Assembly: GCF_003097495.1 (NCBI RefSeq)
Contig: NZ_QEOP01000002.1
Location: 620,001 to 684,000 of the forward strand
DNA length: 64,000 nucleotides
DNA from: Amnibacterium flavum
GTDB taxonomy: Bacteria; Actinomycetota; Actinomycetes; Actinomycetales; Microbacteriaceae
Direction of reading: 5' to 3'
This document shows positions 41,779-52,300 of this stretch, one piece after another. The notes under the pieces are model-generated. The model searched no databases, had not been told where the DNA came from, and saw nothing but the letters and a program-made list of their open reading frames with translations. The first letter of the stretch is position 1; the number at the start of each line of letters is the position of its first letter. A program made the position numbers and the translations under genes.

Positions 41779-42618
41779 ATGTCGGAGCCGGTTGAGTCAT
41801 GGTGGGCGCGGCGGCAGTTCTCCCGCGGGGCTGACGTTCCCTATCCGATCGGGCGGTACCGCGAGGCCTGGGCGAGCTACCCGGCCCTCGTCCGCCAGTA
41901 CCATCACGATCTCAACAACGGCATCATGCTCAGCCAGATCCCTCCGGCTGCCGAGGTGTTCCTCCGTTGGCAGTGCGACGCCGGTCACATCTTCGTCGCC
42001 ACGCCGACGGAGCAGCGCACGCGGCCGGGTCGTCAGCGGCGCAAGTCATCGTGGTGCCCCGAATGCCTCCAGCTCGCGCAACCGGGGCGTGCCCCCGTCG
42101 TGCTCGGCGAGGTCAACGTGAGGAGCACGCCGAAGACGCCTCGCCCGCCCAGACCGGTCTGCGGGAAGACGCCGAACCTGCGGGTGGGGGAGCCGTTCGT
42201 GAGCGTCTGCGCACCGAAGCCCGCCTCCGCCGCCGAGGGATCCCTGCGCTACGAGCTGGCCGAACGGCTGGAGTTCGACGGCGGGTTCACGGCGGTCCGC
42301 CTCGCGAGGCCGTTCTTCGATCACCTCGAGGCGTGGCCCGACATCCTGCTGCCCGAACTGCGGGTCGCGATCGAGTACGACACGATCGGCCGATTCGGTC
42401 TCGAGCACGTCGGCGGCCGCGAGGCGACCGATCGTCGCAAGGATCGAGCCCTCCGTTCCGCCGGGTGGGAGGTCGTGCGAATCCGGACCGCCCCGCTGCT
42501 CGCGCTCGGTCCTCACGATCTGCTCGTCACAGGACTGAGCAGGAAGGTCTACCCGCGGCTGCTCGAGGAGCTGCGCGACATCCGGGGCCCTCTCATGGTC
42601 GACGCCTACCTGAAGTGA
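41779..42618 (+). CDS. Zinc-ribbon plus PD-(D/E)XK nuclease-like protein
   Basis: 279 residues. The N-terminal domain resembles treble-clef/zinc-ribbon repeats found in restriction-associated proteins: WQCDAGHIFVATPTEQR then WCPECLQLA (CxxGH...CxxC). The C-terminal domain has the Vsr/DUF559 nuclease pattern: LRYELAERLEF, AWPDILLPELRVAIEYDT (D...ExD-like) and RKDRALRSAGWEVVRIR. Start at MSEPVES, 7 nt after TACCGT (leaderless). Function may be DNA repair or defence. Opposite a T5orf172-like protein with which it converges. Confidence 0.75.
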   Translation: MSEPVESWWARRQFSRGADVPYPIGRYREAWASYPALVRQYHHDLNNGIMLSQIPPAAEVFLRWQCDAGHIFVATPTEQRTRPGRQRRKSSWCPECLQLAQPGRAPVVLGEVNVRSTPKTPRPPRPVCGKTPNLRVGEPFVSVCAPKPASAAEGSLRYELAERLEFDGGFTAVRLARPFFDHLEAWPDILLPELRVAIEYDTIGRFGLEHVGGREATDRRKDRALRSAGWEVVRIRTAPLLALGPHDLLVTGLSRKVYPRLLEELRDIRGPLMVDAYLK

Positions 42619-42644
42619 CCCTCGCGAGCACCGAACGCGCTCGC

Positions 42645-43214
42645 TCAGATCCGATGGACGGCGTGGCTTCGCCAGCGCGCGTAGAGCAGCCACGGGTCGT
42701 CGACGCCGGCCCGCAGCTCATCGACGTGGGCGGTCAACGGGGCGTTGATGCTGAACCATTCGCTGCGCCCGAGTCGATGCTCGGCGAACTGCTCGTGGCG
42801 GCGACGCTCCACGAGGCGGTCGCCGCGCTCGAAGGCGAGCAGCTCCTCATGCCAGAGGGTGCCGAGGCGCTGCCGCGGGTTGGCCGTCGTGCCGATCTTG
42901 ATGCGATCGTCGAAGCGGATGTAGTAGACGACATCGACCCGCGGCGCCGGGAGTTCACCGTCGGGGACGTCGCCCAGACGCCACTCGCAGACCGCGCAGA
43001 TCCAACCCGACGCATAGCGTGTGCCGACGGTCGACCCGCAGGCGACGCAGGGGGACGGGAGCAGGTCGTCGACCGCTCCGATGCTGACGGCCCAGTCGGC
43101 CGCGAGCACCAGGTGGGACTCGCAGAGTGCGAGAGGCGCGGCGGCGTGCGCCGGTCGTGGGCACGGTGCGCCGTCGTGGTCGTGCGCGAGGCAGGCGACA
43201 GTCGGGGGAGACAT
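42645..43214 (-). CDS. GIY-YIG/T5orf172-like domain protein with N-terminal zinc knuckles
   Basis: 189 residues. N-terminal half has Cys pairs (CLAHDHDGAPCPRP and SPCVACGS ... WICAVCEW), probably a zinc ribbon. C-terminal half: DVVYYIRFDDRIKIGTTAN, RQRLGTLWHEELLAFERGD, ERRRHEQFAEHRLGRSEWF are the core of the T5orf172/GIY-YIG-like (DUF) family. Start at the second Met (ATG); the longer frame uses TTG. Often encoded by actinobacteria and phages. Convergent with the preceding nuclease-like gene (26 bp between stops). Confidence 0.78.
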   Translation of the reverse strand: MSPPTVACLAHDHDGAPCPRPAHAAAPLALCESHLVLAADWAVSIGAVDDLLPSPCVACGSTVGTRYASGWICAVCEWRLGDVPDGELPAPRVDVVYYIRFDDRIKIGTTANPRQRLGTLWHEELLAFERGDRLVERRRHEQFAEHRLGRSEWFSINAPLTAHVDELRAGVDDPWLLYARWRSHAVHRI

Positions 43215-43269
43215 GGAAGGAGTCAACCCGCCGCGTCCGACAATGGGTGACGAGGTCCGGCGGCGACGG

Positions 43270-43536
43270 CTACCGGTTGAGGATCGCGCGCCCCTTCGGA
43301 GTCGCCTCCGCGGTGTCCTCGTCGAGATAGCCGCGCAGGATCAGGGTCTCCATCGCGTGAGGCATGCGCTGCTTGAGGGCGTACCAGTCGTCGGTTCCGC
43401 CGCCCTGCTCGACGTGCACCTTGGAGATGGCCGCCATGCCGAGGTCATGCCGGTTGCCGGTCTCGGGCGGTTCGATGCGCCAGTTGACGATCGCGCGCAG
43501 GATCGCCAGTTCGAGATCGTCGAGTTCGTCGGCCAT
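43270..43536 (-). CDS. Small hypothetical protein, winged-helix-like
   Basis: 88 residues: MADELDDLELAILRAIVNWR, then WYALKQRMPHAMETLILRG and DEDTAEATPKGRAILNR. Strand/helix spacing (ILRAIVNW ... LILRGYLDED ... TPKGRAIL) resembles a winged-helix domain, which would make it a possible DNA-binding protein. TAGCGT lies 8 nt before the start. No family confirmed. Confidence 0.6.
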   Translation of the reverse strand: MADELDDLELAILRAIVNWRIEPPETGNRHDLGMAAISKVHVEQGGGTDDWYALKQRMPHAMETLILRGYLDEDTAEATPKGRAILNR

Positions 43537-43608
43537 GCCCTCGACGCTAACCGTTCCCGCCGCGTCCGCCGAGCCGTGCGGGGATGCCGGCGACGGCATC
43601 CCCAGCTC

Positions 43609-44430
43609 TCAACGGGCCGTGTCGGTCAGTCCGTCCAGTACGCCCATGTCGTCGACGGAGATCTCGAAATCGACATCTGCGTTCTCCGCCATCCGCGACG
43701 GAGTCGTCGTCTTCGGCAAGGGCAGCACGTCCTTCTGCAGGACGTAGCGGATGCTGAGCTGCGCGACGGTGCGGCCGTAGCGGTCGGCGATCGCCTTCAC
43801 CTCGGGGTTGTCGAGGATGGCGCCGGTCGCAAGCGGCGAGTAGCCCTCCACGAGGATCCCGTTCGCCTGGCAGTAGTCGGTCACCTCGGCTTGGGTGCTG
43901 CCGATGTAGAACTTGATCTGATTGGCCTGCGGTGCAAGTCGCGACGCGCTCGCCAGCTTCTCGAGGTCCGAGACCACGAAGTTGGAGACCCCGATGGTGC
44001 GCGCCCGGCCCGCCTCGTAGAACTCCTCCATGGCCCGCCACACCTCCGCGTTGCCTGCGGCGTAGTCGGCGCCCATCTCGGACCAGGGCCAGGGTGCGTG
44101 GATCAGGTAGAGGTCGACGTGGTCGGTGCCGAGGGCGGCGATGCTCTCCTCGAAGCTCGCGACGGCGCCGTCGTAGTCCTTGATCTCGGCCGGGAGCTTG
44201 GTGGTGATGAAGATCTCGTCGCGCGGAATGCCGCTGTCGGCGATCGCGCGCCCCACGGATCCTTCGTTCCCGTACCCGCGGGCGGTATCGATGTGGCGGT
44301 AGCCCGCTGCGAGTGCGGCCGCGACCGCGTCGTAGGCGTCGTCGCCGTCGGGGATCTGCCAGGTGCCGAACCCGAGCTTCGGGATTTCGACGCCGTTGGC
44401 GAGAGTGAAGTGTTCGGAGAGAGCGGTCAT
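43609..44430 (-). CDS. Aldo/keto reductase, AKR5/2,5-diketo-gluconate reductase-like
   Basis: 273 residues. LNGVEIPKLGFGTWQI-type start (here LANGVEIPKLGFGTWQI), Asp/Tyr in DTARGYGNEGSVG, Lys in TTKLPAEI, His in LIHAPWPW. C-terminal PKTTTPSRMAEN binds NADPH phosphate. This subgroup reduces diketo acids, methylglyoxal and related carbonyls. GGAGA 8 nt upstream supports the start. Downstream neighbour of the lipoprotein gene, on the same strand but probably separate. Confidence 0.9.
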   Translation of the reverse strand: MTALSEHFTLANGVEIPKLGFGTWQIPDGDDAYDAVAAALAAGYRHIDTARGYGNEGSVGRAIADSGIPRDEIFITTKLPAEIKDYDGAVASFEESIAALGTDHVDLYLIHAPWPWSEMGADYAAGNAEVWRAMEEFYEAGRARTIGVSNFVVSDLEKLASASRLAPQANQIKFYIGSTQAEVTDYCQANGILVEGYSPLATGAILDNPEVKAIADRYGRTVAQLSIRYVLQKDVLPLPKTTTPSRMAENADVDFEISVDDMGVLDGLTDTAR

Positions 44431-44467
44431 GGTGTTCTCCTTCGTCGGGACGGCGGTGCCGCCGAGG

Positions 44468-44947
44468 TCAGCTTGCCGCGCACTCCGACAGGTCTGCTGA
44501 GAGTCCGAGCGCCTCGCGAACCCGCGCCCCCGCCTCACCGGCCGCTGTGCCGTCGGGGAGCGGCACGACGGCGGCGTCGGTGACCGAGGGGGCGGCGGCC
44601 ACCTCGGTCAGCCCGTCGACCTGGGCGACGAGATTGTCGTGGATGATCACGATGTCGTCGGCCACGGCTTCGGGCCAGACGTGGTCCGGGTCGGCGAAGG
44701 CCTCGGCATTCGCCTCGCGCTGGTCGCGGAACGCCGTCGCGGCGGGAACGAGCCTCGCCATGTCGAGGCTCTTGAAGGCGTCGGCGAAGTCGGCGCGGAG
44801 CGGGATCCCCGGGCAGACGTTCTCGAGGTAATAGGCCGCCGCGTCGTCGGTCGACATGGCGCCGTCGCCGGAGCAGCCCGACAGCGAGAGCACTGCGGTG
44901 AGCACGACGGCAGGGGCGGCGAGAGCGGAGGTGAGGCGGAATTTCAC
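44468..44947 (-). CDS. Lipoprotein, hypothetical
   Basis: 159 residues. Signal peptide APAVVLTAVLSLSGCSGD with lipobox LSGC. Mature part is helical: DDAAAYYLENVCPGIPLRAD, RLVPAATAFRDQREAN and DDIVIIHDNLVAQVDG. GTG start; GAGGAG lies 12 nt upstream. No family recognised. Confidence 0.7.
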   Translation of the reverse strand: MKFRLTSALAAPAVVLTAVLSLSGCSGDGAMSTDDAAAYYLENVCPGIPLRADFADAFKSLDMARLVPAATAFRDQREANAEAFADPDHVWPEAVADDIVIIHDNLVAQVDGLTEVAAAPSVTDAAVVPLPDGTAAGEAGARVREALGLSADLSECAAS

Positions 44948-45054
44948 TGCGGGAGGACTCCTCGGATCGGTCCCCGAACAGTACCCGCGCAACGCGCTCC
45001 AGCCGGCGGCGCAGGTCCGAACCGATTCGCAGGGTGGCGTGGCAGGGTGACCCC

Positions 45055-45969
45055 ATGGACACCCCGTCCGCCGGAGACCGCGATGAAGCGGAGCGCCGAC
45101 GACTGCAGCGCATCGTGTACGGACCCGACGCATCGGACGAGGAGCGGGACCGGGCGCAGCAGGCTCTGGACGCGATGTCCGCGGCGCGCGAGGCCGCCCG
45201 CCGCGACAGCGAATCGGCCCCGGCAGGGGGCGTGGACGGGACCCCCGATCCGTCCTCCGCCGAGGCGATGGCCGATTACGGCGACGGTGCCGAGTCGGAG
45301 GACGGAACGGAGGCCGCGGCAGGTCCGTCGCGGAATCGGCGCACCCTGCTGATCATCGGTGCTGCGGTCGTGGCGATCGTCGCTCTCGCGCTCATCGTGC
45401 CCCGGCTGATCCCGCAGGACCCGCTCGCGATCTTCGAGCAGTCGCCGGGGACGAGCGCTGACGCTCTGCCCGAATGGTTCGTCACCACCATCGAGGAGTC
45501 GGTGAGCGACACCGAACGCGCGGCGGCGCTGATCTCGGCGACGCACATCCTCTCGGAGGACGGCGTGGAGGCGTACCTGTTCCGCGACGATCCCACCGAG
45601 ACCTACTGTCTCGCGGCGGAGCGGGCGTTCGACTGCGCATCACCCGGCAGGTTCCGCCTCGAGGGCCTTGCGATCGAGCCGCTCCCGTCCTCCGAGCGTT
45701 CGGGGTCGCATCGGGTGACCTTCGACGCCGAGAGCGGGCTGACGGTCGAGGACGCGCCAGCCGAGGACGCCTCCCTCCCCACCGACGGATACGCGTGGGC
45801 CGACATCTTCGAGAGCTGCGTCGGCGATCAGGGCTTTGTGATCGCTGTCACCGAGGGAGGCCTCGTCGTCGCCGCGCCCATCGCGGAGGAGGACGTACTG
45901 GACTTCGCGCTCACCACGCGGGACTGCCGTGCCCGGCATCCCATGAATGTGACCTACCTGATCGACTGA
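45055..45969 (+). CDS. Membrane-anchored protein, paralogue 1
   Basis: 304 residues. N-terminus RDEAERRRLQRIVYGPDASD (a short helical motif), acidic linker, one helix (LLIIGAAVVAIVALALIVP), then an extracellular domain with VEAYLFRDDPTETYCLAAER and two Cys pairs (YCLAAERAFDCAS; SCVGDQGF...TRDCRA). It is followed directly by a related gene with the same layout, EAYLFRDD motif and cysteine pattern, so they come from a tandem duplication. Function unknown; N-terminal motif also found in other small actinobacterial proteins. Confidence 0.72.
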   Translation: MDTPSAGDRDEAERRRLQRIVYGPDASDEERDRAQQALDAMSAAREAARRDSESAPAGGVDGTPDPSSAEAMADYGDGAESEDGTEAAAGPSRNRRTLLIIGAAVVAIVALALIVPRLIPQDPLAIFEQSPGTSADALPEWFVTTIEESVSDTERAAALISATHILSEDGVEAYLFRDDPTETYCLAAERAFDCASPGRFRLEGLAIEPLPSSERSGSHRVTFDAESGLTVEDAPAEDASLPTDGYAWADIFESCVGDQGFVIAVTEGGLVVAAPIAEEDVLDFALTTRDCRARHPMNVTYLID

Positions 45970-46043
45970 TCTCCGTGCCGCCGCTCGGTGCGGCTACGGC
46001 GGGCGAGGCGCCGACGTGCAGGATCGGATGCGATCCTGACTCC

Positions 46044-47027
<984 letters not shown>

Positions 47028-47079
47028 GCTGGACGGCTGTCGCGGGTCGCCCCCAGCAGGGCGGGAGCATGATGGGGGA

Positions 47080-48102
47080 GTGGATGCCGTCGCCGCCCTC
47101 AACGAGATCGCCTTCTGGCTCGAACGCGAACGCGCCCCCGTCTTCAAAGTGCAGGCGTTCCGCAAGGCGTCCGCGATCATCGAGGGCGTCGGCGAGGACG
47201 AGCTCGCCGCACGGGCGCGGGACGGCCGGCTGAAGCGCACGAAGGGCATCGGCGGCCGCACCTTCGAGGTGATCAGCCAGGCCGTCGCAGGGGAGGTGCC
47301 GGACTACTTGGCGGCCCTGCGCGAGCGCGGCGCGGGTTCGCTGGCATCCGGCGGCGCCGAACTGCGAGCCGCTCTTCGCGGAGACCTCCACGTCCACAGC
47401 GAGCGATCCGACGGCACAGCTCCGATCGAGACGATGGTCGCCGCCGCGCGAGTCCTGGGACGCGAGTACATCGCCCTCACCGACCACTCGCCGCACCTGA
47501 CCATCGCGAACGGGCTCAGCGCGGAGCGCCTCGACGAGGAGCTCTGCGACGTCGATTCCCTCAACGCCGCCTCGACGGACGACTTCGTCCTCCTGAAGGG
47601 CATCGAGGTCGACATCCTGGAGAGCGGCGAGCTCGATCAGACGCCCGACATGCTGGACCGCCTCGACATCGTGGTGGCGAGCGTCCACTCCAAGTTGCGC
47701 GCCGACTCGGCGACCATGACGGCGCGCATGCTGGGCGGTGTCCGCGATCCCCGCACGACGGTGCTGGGCCATGTGACGGGGAGACTCGTCGAAGGGTCCC
47801 GCGGAACCCGCCCGCAATCCGAGTTCGACGCGAAGCGCGTCTTCGCCGAGTGCGCCGAGCGCGGTGTCGCGGTCGAGATCAATTCTCGGCCCGAGCGACA
47901 GGATCCGCCCGACGAGCTGATCGCGATAGCGCTCGCGGAGGGCTGCCTGTTCAGCATCGACTCCGACGCGCACGCGCCCGGACAGTTGGCCTTCCTCGAC
48001 TACGGAGCCGAGCGGGCCGCCGCGAACGGCGTCCCCGCGGACAGGATCATCACGACGTGGAAGGCGACACGGCTCCTGGACTGGACGAAGTCCCGTCACT
48101 GA
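47080..48102 (+). CDS. PHP domain protein, PolX-like N-terminal HhH
   Basis: 340 residues. N-terminal region NEIAFWLERERAPVFKVQAF and RTKGIGGRTFEVISQAVAGE is the helix-hairpin-helix part of PolX-type proteins. The PHP phosphoesterase domain follows: GDLHVHSERSDG, LTDHSPHLTIANG, GIEVDILESGELD, ASVHSKLRAD, GHVTGR, INSRPERQDPP and IDSDAHAPGQL give the metal-binding His/Asp set. The polymerase domain is absent, so it may be a nuclease or phosphoesterase in DNA repair. GTG start near CATGAT. Confidence 0.88.
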   Translation: MDAVAALNEIAFWLERERAPVFKVQAFRKASAIIEGVGEDELAARARDGRLKRTKGIGGRTFEVISQAVAGEVPDYLAALRERGAGSLASGGAELRAALRGDLHVHSERSDGTAPIETMVAAARVLGREYIALTDHSPHLTIANGLSAERLDEELCDVDSLNAASTDDFVLLKGIEVDILESGELDQTPDMLDRLDIVVASVHSKLRADSATMTARMLGGVRDPRTTVLGHVTGRLVEGSRGTRPQSEFDAKRVFAECAERGVAVEINSRPERQDPPDELIAIALAEGCLFSIDSDAHAPGQLAFLDYGAERAAANGVPADRIITTWKATRLLDWTKSRH

Positions 48103-48334
48103 CGCCGTCGGCTTCGAGGGCCGCGACCTCGTCCTCGCTCACCCCGCGCTCCTCGAGCGCCTTGCGGTAGAGGAGGAACATCGTGCTGTTCTCCTCGAAC
48201 TCCTCGGACTCGAGGGCGACTCCACGTTCACGGAGGTCGTTGTATTCGGCGACGTTCTCCTCGAAGAGCTCGAGCAGAACCGAGAGCGGTGTCGAGCGCA
48301 GCTCGGCAACGAGTCTCGACATCGACCAATCCAC
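48050..48334 (-). CDS. Small hypothetical protein, convergent overlap with PHP gene
   Basis: 94 residues, acidic. MDWSMSRLVAELRSTPLSVL, FEENVAEYNDLRERG and MFLLYRKALEERGVSEDEV suggest helices. The gene's last 53 bp overlap the end of the opposing PHP gene. GTG start lies 6 nt after TAACAT (minus strand), a leaderless arrangement. A second start (MSRLVAEL) is 12 nt downstream. Not recognised. Confidence 0.58.
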   Translation of the reverse strand: MDWSMSRLVAELRSTPLSVLLELFEENVAEYNDLRERGVALESEEFEENSTMFLLYRKALEERGVSEDEVAALEADGVSDGTSSSPGAVSPSTS

Positions 48335-48447
48335 CCCGCGATGTTAGCCACGGCCCCTGCGATTCGGCCGGGCGGCCCGCCGCGCGGGTTCCGGGTGCAC
48401 AGCTCCGTTCCAGGATCGGGAACGGCGTTCTCAGCTAGCCTCGCGCC

Positions 48448-49299
48448 ATGAGCGCCCGCTCCCGCATCGGCATCTCCGGGTGGCGGTACGCCTCGTGGCG
48501 AGGCGATTTCTACCCGACCGGACTCGTGCACCGGCGGGAGCTCGAGTACGCCGCCGAGAGGTTCGATTCCGTCGAGATCAACGGCACGTTCTATTCGCTC
48601 CAACGGCCGTCGAGCTTCGAACAGTGGGCCGAGCAGACCCCGTCGGGGTTCGTCTTCGGCGTCAAGGGCGGGCGATACCTGACCCACATGCTGCGGATGC
48701 GGAACGTCGAGGCCGCGCTCGGCAACTTCTTCGGCAGCGGCGTGCTCGCCCTGGGCGATCGTCTGGGGCCCGTGGTGTGGCAGCTCCCCGCCCGAGCCGT
48801 GTTCGAGCCGGAGGTGCTCGACGGCTTCCTGGGCCGGCTGCCGCGCACGACGGGTGCCGCGTCAGATCTCGCCCTGCGGCATGACGCGAAGCTGAAGCAC
48901 GATCCCGTACTCGCGATGGACCCGGGCATCCCGATCAGGCACGCCCTCGAGGTCCGGAATGCCGGCTTCGCCGAGCCCGGGAGTCTCGACATCCTCCGCC
49001 GGCACGGTGTGGCCCTGGTGCGTTCCGACGGAGCGGGGCAGTGGCCGCTTCTCCGGCACGACACCGCGGACTTCGCCTACGTGCGGCTGCACGGGGCGGA
49101 CGAGCTCTATGCCAGCGGGTACACCGACGCCCAGTCGGAGGCGTGGGCCGACGAAGTCGCAGGGCTCGTGACGGGCGTCGGGGACGGCGTGGAACGCGAC
49201 GTCTACGTGTACTTCGACAACGATGCGCGAGGTCGCGCACCCTGGGATGCCGAAGCGCTGCAGGCCCGACTGGCCGCCCGCGGGGTGGGCGACGGCTGA
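48448..49299 (+). CDS. DUF72 family protein
   Basis: 283 residues, TIM-barrel-like. Family marks: RIGISGWRYASWRGDFYP, ELEYAAERFDSVEINGTFYS, FVFGVKGGRYLTHM, and the C-terminal YVRLHGADELYASGY with YVYFDNDARGRAPWDA. DUF72 proteins have no settled activity; conserved acid and His residues suggest a nuclease or sugar enzyme. Starts 6-8 nt after TAGCCT at 48435, a leaderless pattern. Confidence 0.9.
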   Translation: MSARSRIGISGWRYASWRGDFYPTGLVHRRELEYAAERFDSVEINGTFYSLQRPSSFEQWAEQTPSGFVFGVKGGRYLTHMLRMRNVEAALGNFFGSGVLALGDRLGPVVWQLPARAVFEPEVLDGFLGRLPRTTGAASDLALRHDAKLKHDPVLAMDPGIPIRHALEVRNAGFAEPGSLDILRRHGVALVRSDGAGQWPLLRHDTADFAYVRLHGADELYASGYTDAQSEAWADEVAGLVTGVGDGVERDVYVYFDNDARGRAPWDAEALQARLAARGVGDG

Positions 49300-49375
49300 C
49301 CGTCTTCGGAGTGGATCTTCAGCGCGCCGTGCCAGGGTTCGACCATCGAGCCCCCGTCGCCGGTAGCATCTGCCC

Positions 49376-52300
49376 ATGTCCGAGCCGCACGACGAGGCCT
49401 CAGGCGAGCCCCCGTCGCAGCCGCGTGAGCCCGCCGGTCTCCACGACGACGACGAACTCGCGAATGCGCTGGCCGCTCAGCTCCTCCGGTTCGCGCCTTC
49501 GGGGCCGATCCCGATAGTCCGCCCGCAGGACCTCGCGGCGGCAGCCGACAAGGCAGCGGCCCAGAAGGCGGCGGACGACAGCGCGGCAGCCGAGAAGACG
49601 GACCCCGACTCCGCTGACAACGGTCCGCAGGCCGCTTCCGCCGCGACGAGCGTCGAGTCCGCCGCGTATCCGGCCGCGCCGCCCGCTGCTCCTCTCACGC
49701 CGCCGGCTGACCTGCCTCCCGTCGCGCCTGCCGCTGACGTTTCGCCCGCCGCGCCTGCTGCTGATGTGCCGCCCGCTGACGTGCCGCCCGCTGACGTGCC
49801 GCCCGCTGTCGTGCCGCCCATGACACGCCCGCTCCTCCCCGTGCCCGGGGTCGCCGTTCCCCCGTTCGATGACGCTTCCGCCGACCCGTCCGCTGCTCCG
49901 GCTGAGCCCGCTCCGCCTGCCGAGTCCGGAGCTCCTTTTGACAACGGCACGGCCGACCGGTCGTCTATCGATGCCAGTCCTTTCGAGGCGCCTGTGGACA
50001 CGGACGTCCCGCAGGTCCCGGTTCCGTCGATGCCGCTCGCCCCCGACACGGGGATCACCGAGACGGCCGTCACCGATGGCGCCGCTGCCGCTGCCGCCGC
50101 CGCTGCGGCTGGTCCGACAGCCGGTTCCGCACTCGAACGAGCGGAGCAGCTCGAGGGCCTCCTCTCGCGCATCCAGCTCGACGACGCGGCGTACCGCGAA
50201 TGGGAAGCGTCCCTCCAGGCGCTCGCTCCCGCGCAGGTCCCGCTGCCCCCTCATCCTGATCCCGTCCCGTCGACTCCTGACGAAGCGATTCCCGCTTCGG
50301 CGGCCGTGGCGGCGCCGGTCGATCTCGCACCGGGTGCATCCGCCGTCGACGAGCGTGCCGCGTCGGATACGGCGGCCGAGGCCGTCGCGCACCGTCAGAC
50401 GTTCCGCCCGGTCACGGGGGCGGAGGGCTCGTCGCCGGCGCCGGGGACGGCGCTCGAAGCGACTCCCGTCATCGTCCCGTCGGACGAGTCGACGATCGAC
50501 GCTCAGGTCGACGAGACCGAGACGGACGCGACTCCCGTCACCTCGAGCATCGACATCGACACCCAGCCTCGATCCCTGGTCCCCGAAGCCGAACTCGTGG
50601 CCACCGCGATCTCCGGCGGGCACTCGGAGGAAGTCGTCGAAGCGGAACTGGTCGACGGCGCTCCTGACGCGCCGGTGGCCGATGAAACCGTCGTCGATGC
50701 GCCGGCCGCCGCCCCACCCGGATCGGATGAGCTCGCGGGGACGGGCTCGGATGTCGCGCCGGATGGCGACGTTCCGGGCGTGCCCGCCCCGGTCGAGGAT
50801 GAGGATGCCCTCGACGAGGATCTCGGAACCGAGCCGGCACCCGGTGTGCCGGTCTGGGCGGCCGCTGCCGGGCTCGGCGCGATGGCGCGACCGAGCGTCC
50901 CCATCGTGGGCGATGCCCCGACGGTCGACGGCGATCAGCCCGCTGCGGAGATTCCGCTCAGCGAGCGCGCCGCAGCTCTGCACTCCCGCTTCGACAGTCG
51001 TCGGCAGCCCGGCGAGGACCCGGACACCGACCTCTACTCCGAGCCCGATGATGAGGCCGCGCCCGACGAGGCCGCCGGTCGCCCGGCGTCGGCGTTCGCC
51101 GACCGACCCGAAGCGCCCAGCGCCTTCGACAGCATCCTGGGAGCCGGCGCGAGCGGCGATGCCGCGGCGACCCCCGTCAGCTGGGCCGACGCATTCCCGT
51201 CGGCGGGCACTCTGCCGGCAACCGACGGTGTTCCGACGACGACGGGCCCGATCGACCCGATCACGGTCAGCCCGATCGAGATCACCGACACCGGGTCCAT
51301 CCCCGTCTTCGACGCGCCGATGAAGCTCGACGTCGACCTCCACGACGACATCGACGATGTCGAGGCGCCCGAGGAAGTGCTGCCGGGCGCCATCGACGCC
51401 GCACTGCCGGTCGGGCCGCCCGAACCCGGCCAGCACACCGGGCCGATCCAGACGATCTCGACCGCGAGTCTCATCGCCGGCCCGTCGCTGCTTCCCGACG
51501 ACGTCGCAGACGCGGAGGCCCTCGCGGCCGCCGAGACGGTCGCGGCGGAGCCCCGGATCGAGCGGGTCGGCATCGAGCCGACGCCGATCGACCGCCGGAT
51601 CGGCGGCGTGGCGCGCATGTTCTGGCTGTGGCTGGCGCCCAACACGTCGATCCTGACCTTCTCGCTCGGGGCGGTGCTCATCGGCTACGGCGTCAGCGCG
51701 CGCCAGGCGATCCTCGCCGCCCTCGCCGGACTCCTGCTGGCATGCCTCCCGCTCGGGCTCAGCACCCTCGCCTCGAAGCGGAGCGGTCAGCCGACCGCGA
51801 TCGTCTCGCGCGCGAGCTTCGGGGTGGTCGGCAACATCGTGCCCGCGCTGATGCTCCTGATCGTGCGGCTGTTCTGGATCGCCATCCTGCTGTGGCTGCT
51901 CGCCACCTCGTTCGCCTCCCTGGTCTTCAACGCCGGGTACGACATCTTCGTCAGCCCCGGCATCGCGGGTCCGGTCGCCCTCGCCCTGTTCGGGATCATC
52001 GCGGCGGTCATCGCGGTCTTCGGGTTCCGTCTCCTGGCGGGCGCGCAGGCGATCCTCGCATTCCTCGGCGCGGTCGTCGCAGCCCTCGTGATCGGGCTCA
52101 CGGCTCCGCAGATCGACTTCGCGACCATCACCGAGGGCACCGATGGCGATTGGCTCCTGGTCCTCGGCGGGGCGATCACCGTGTTCTCGCTCCTCGGCAC
52201 CGCATGGGCGGCCGCGGGCGGCGACCTCGCCCGGTACCAGAGCCCCGAGTCCTCCGGGGTCGCCACCGTCGCCGTCACCGGTCTCGGAGCGGCACTGCCG

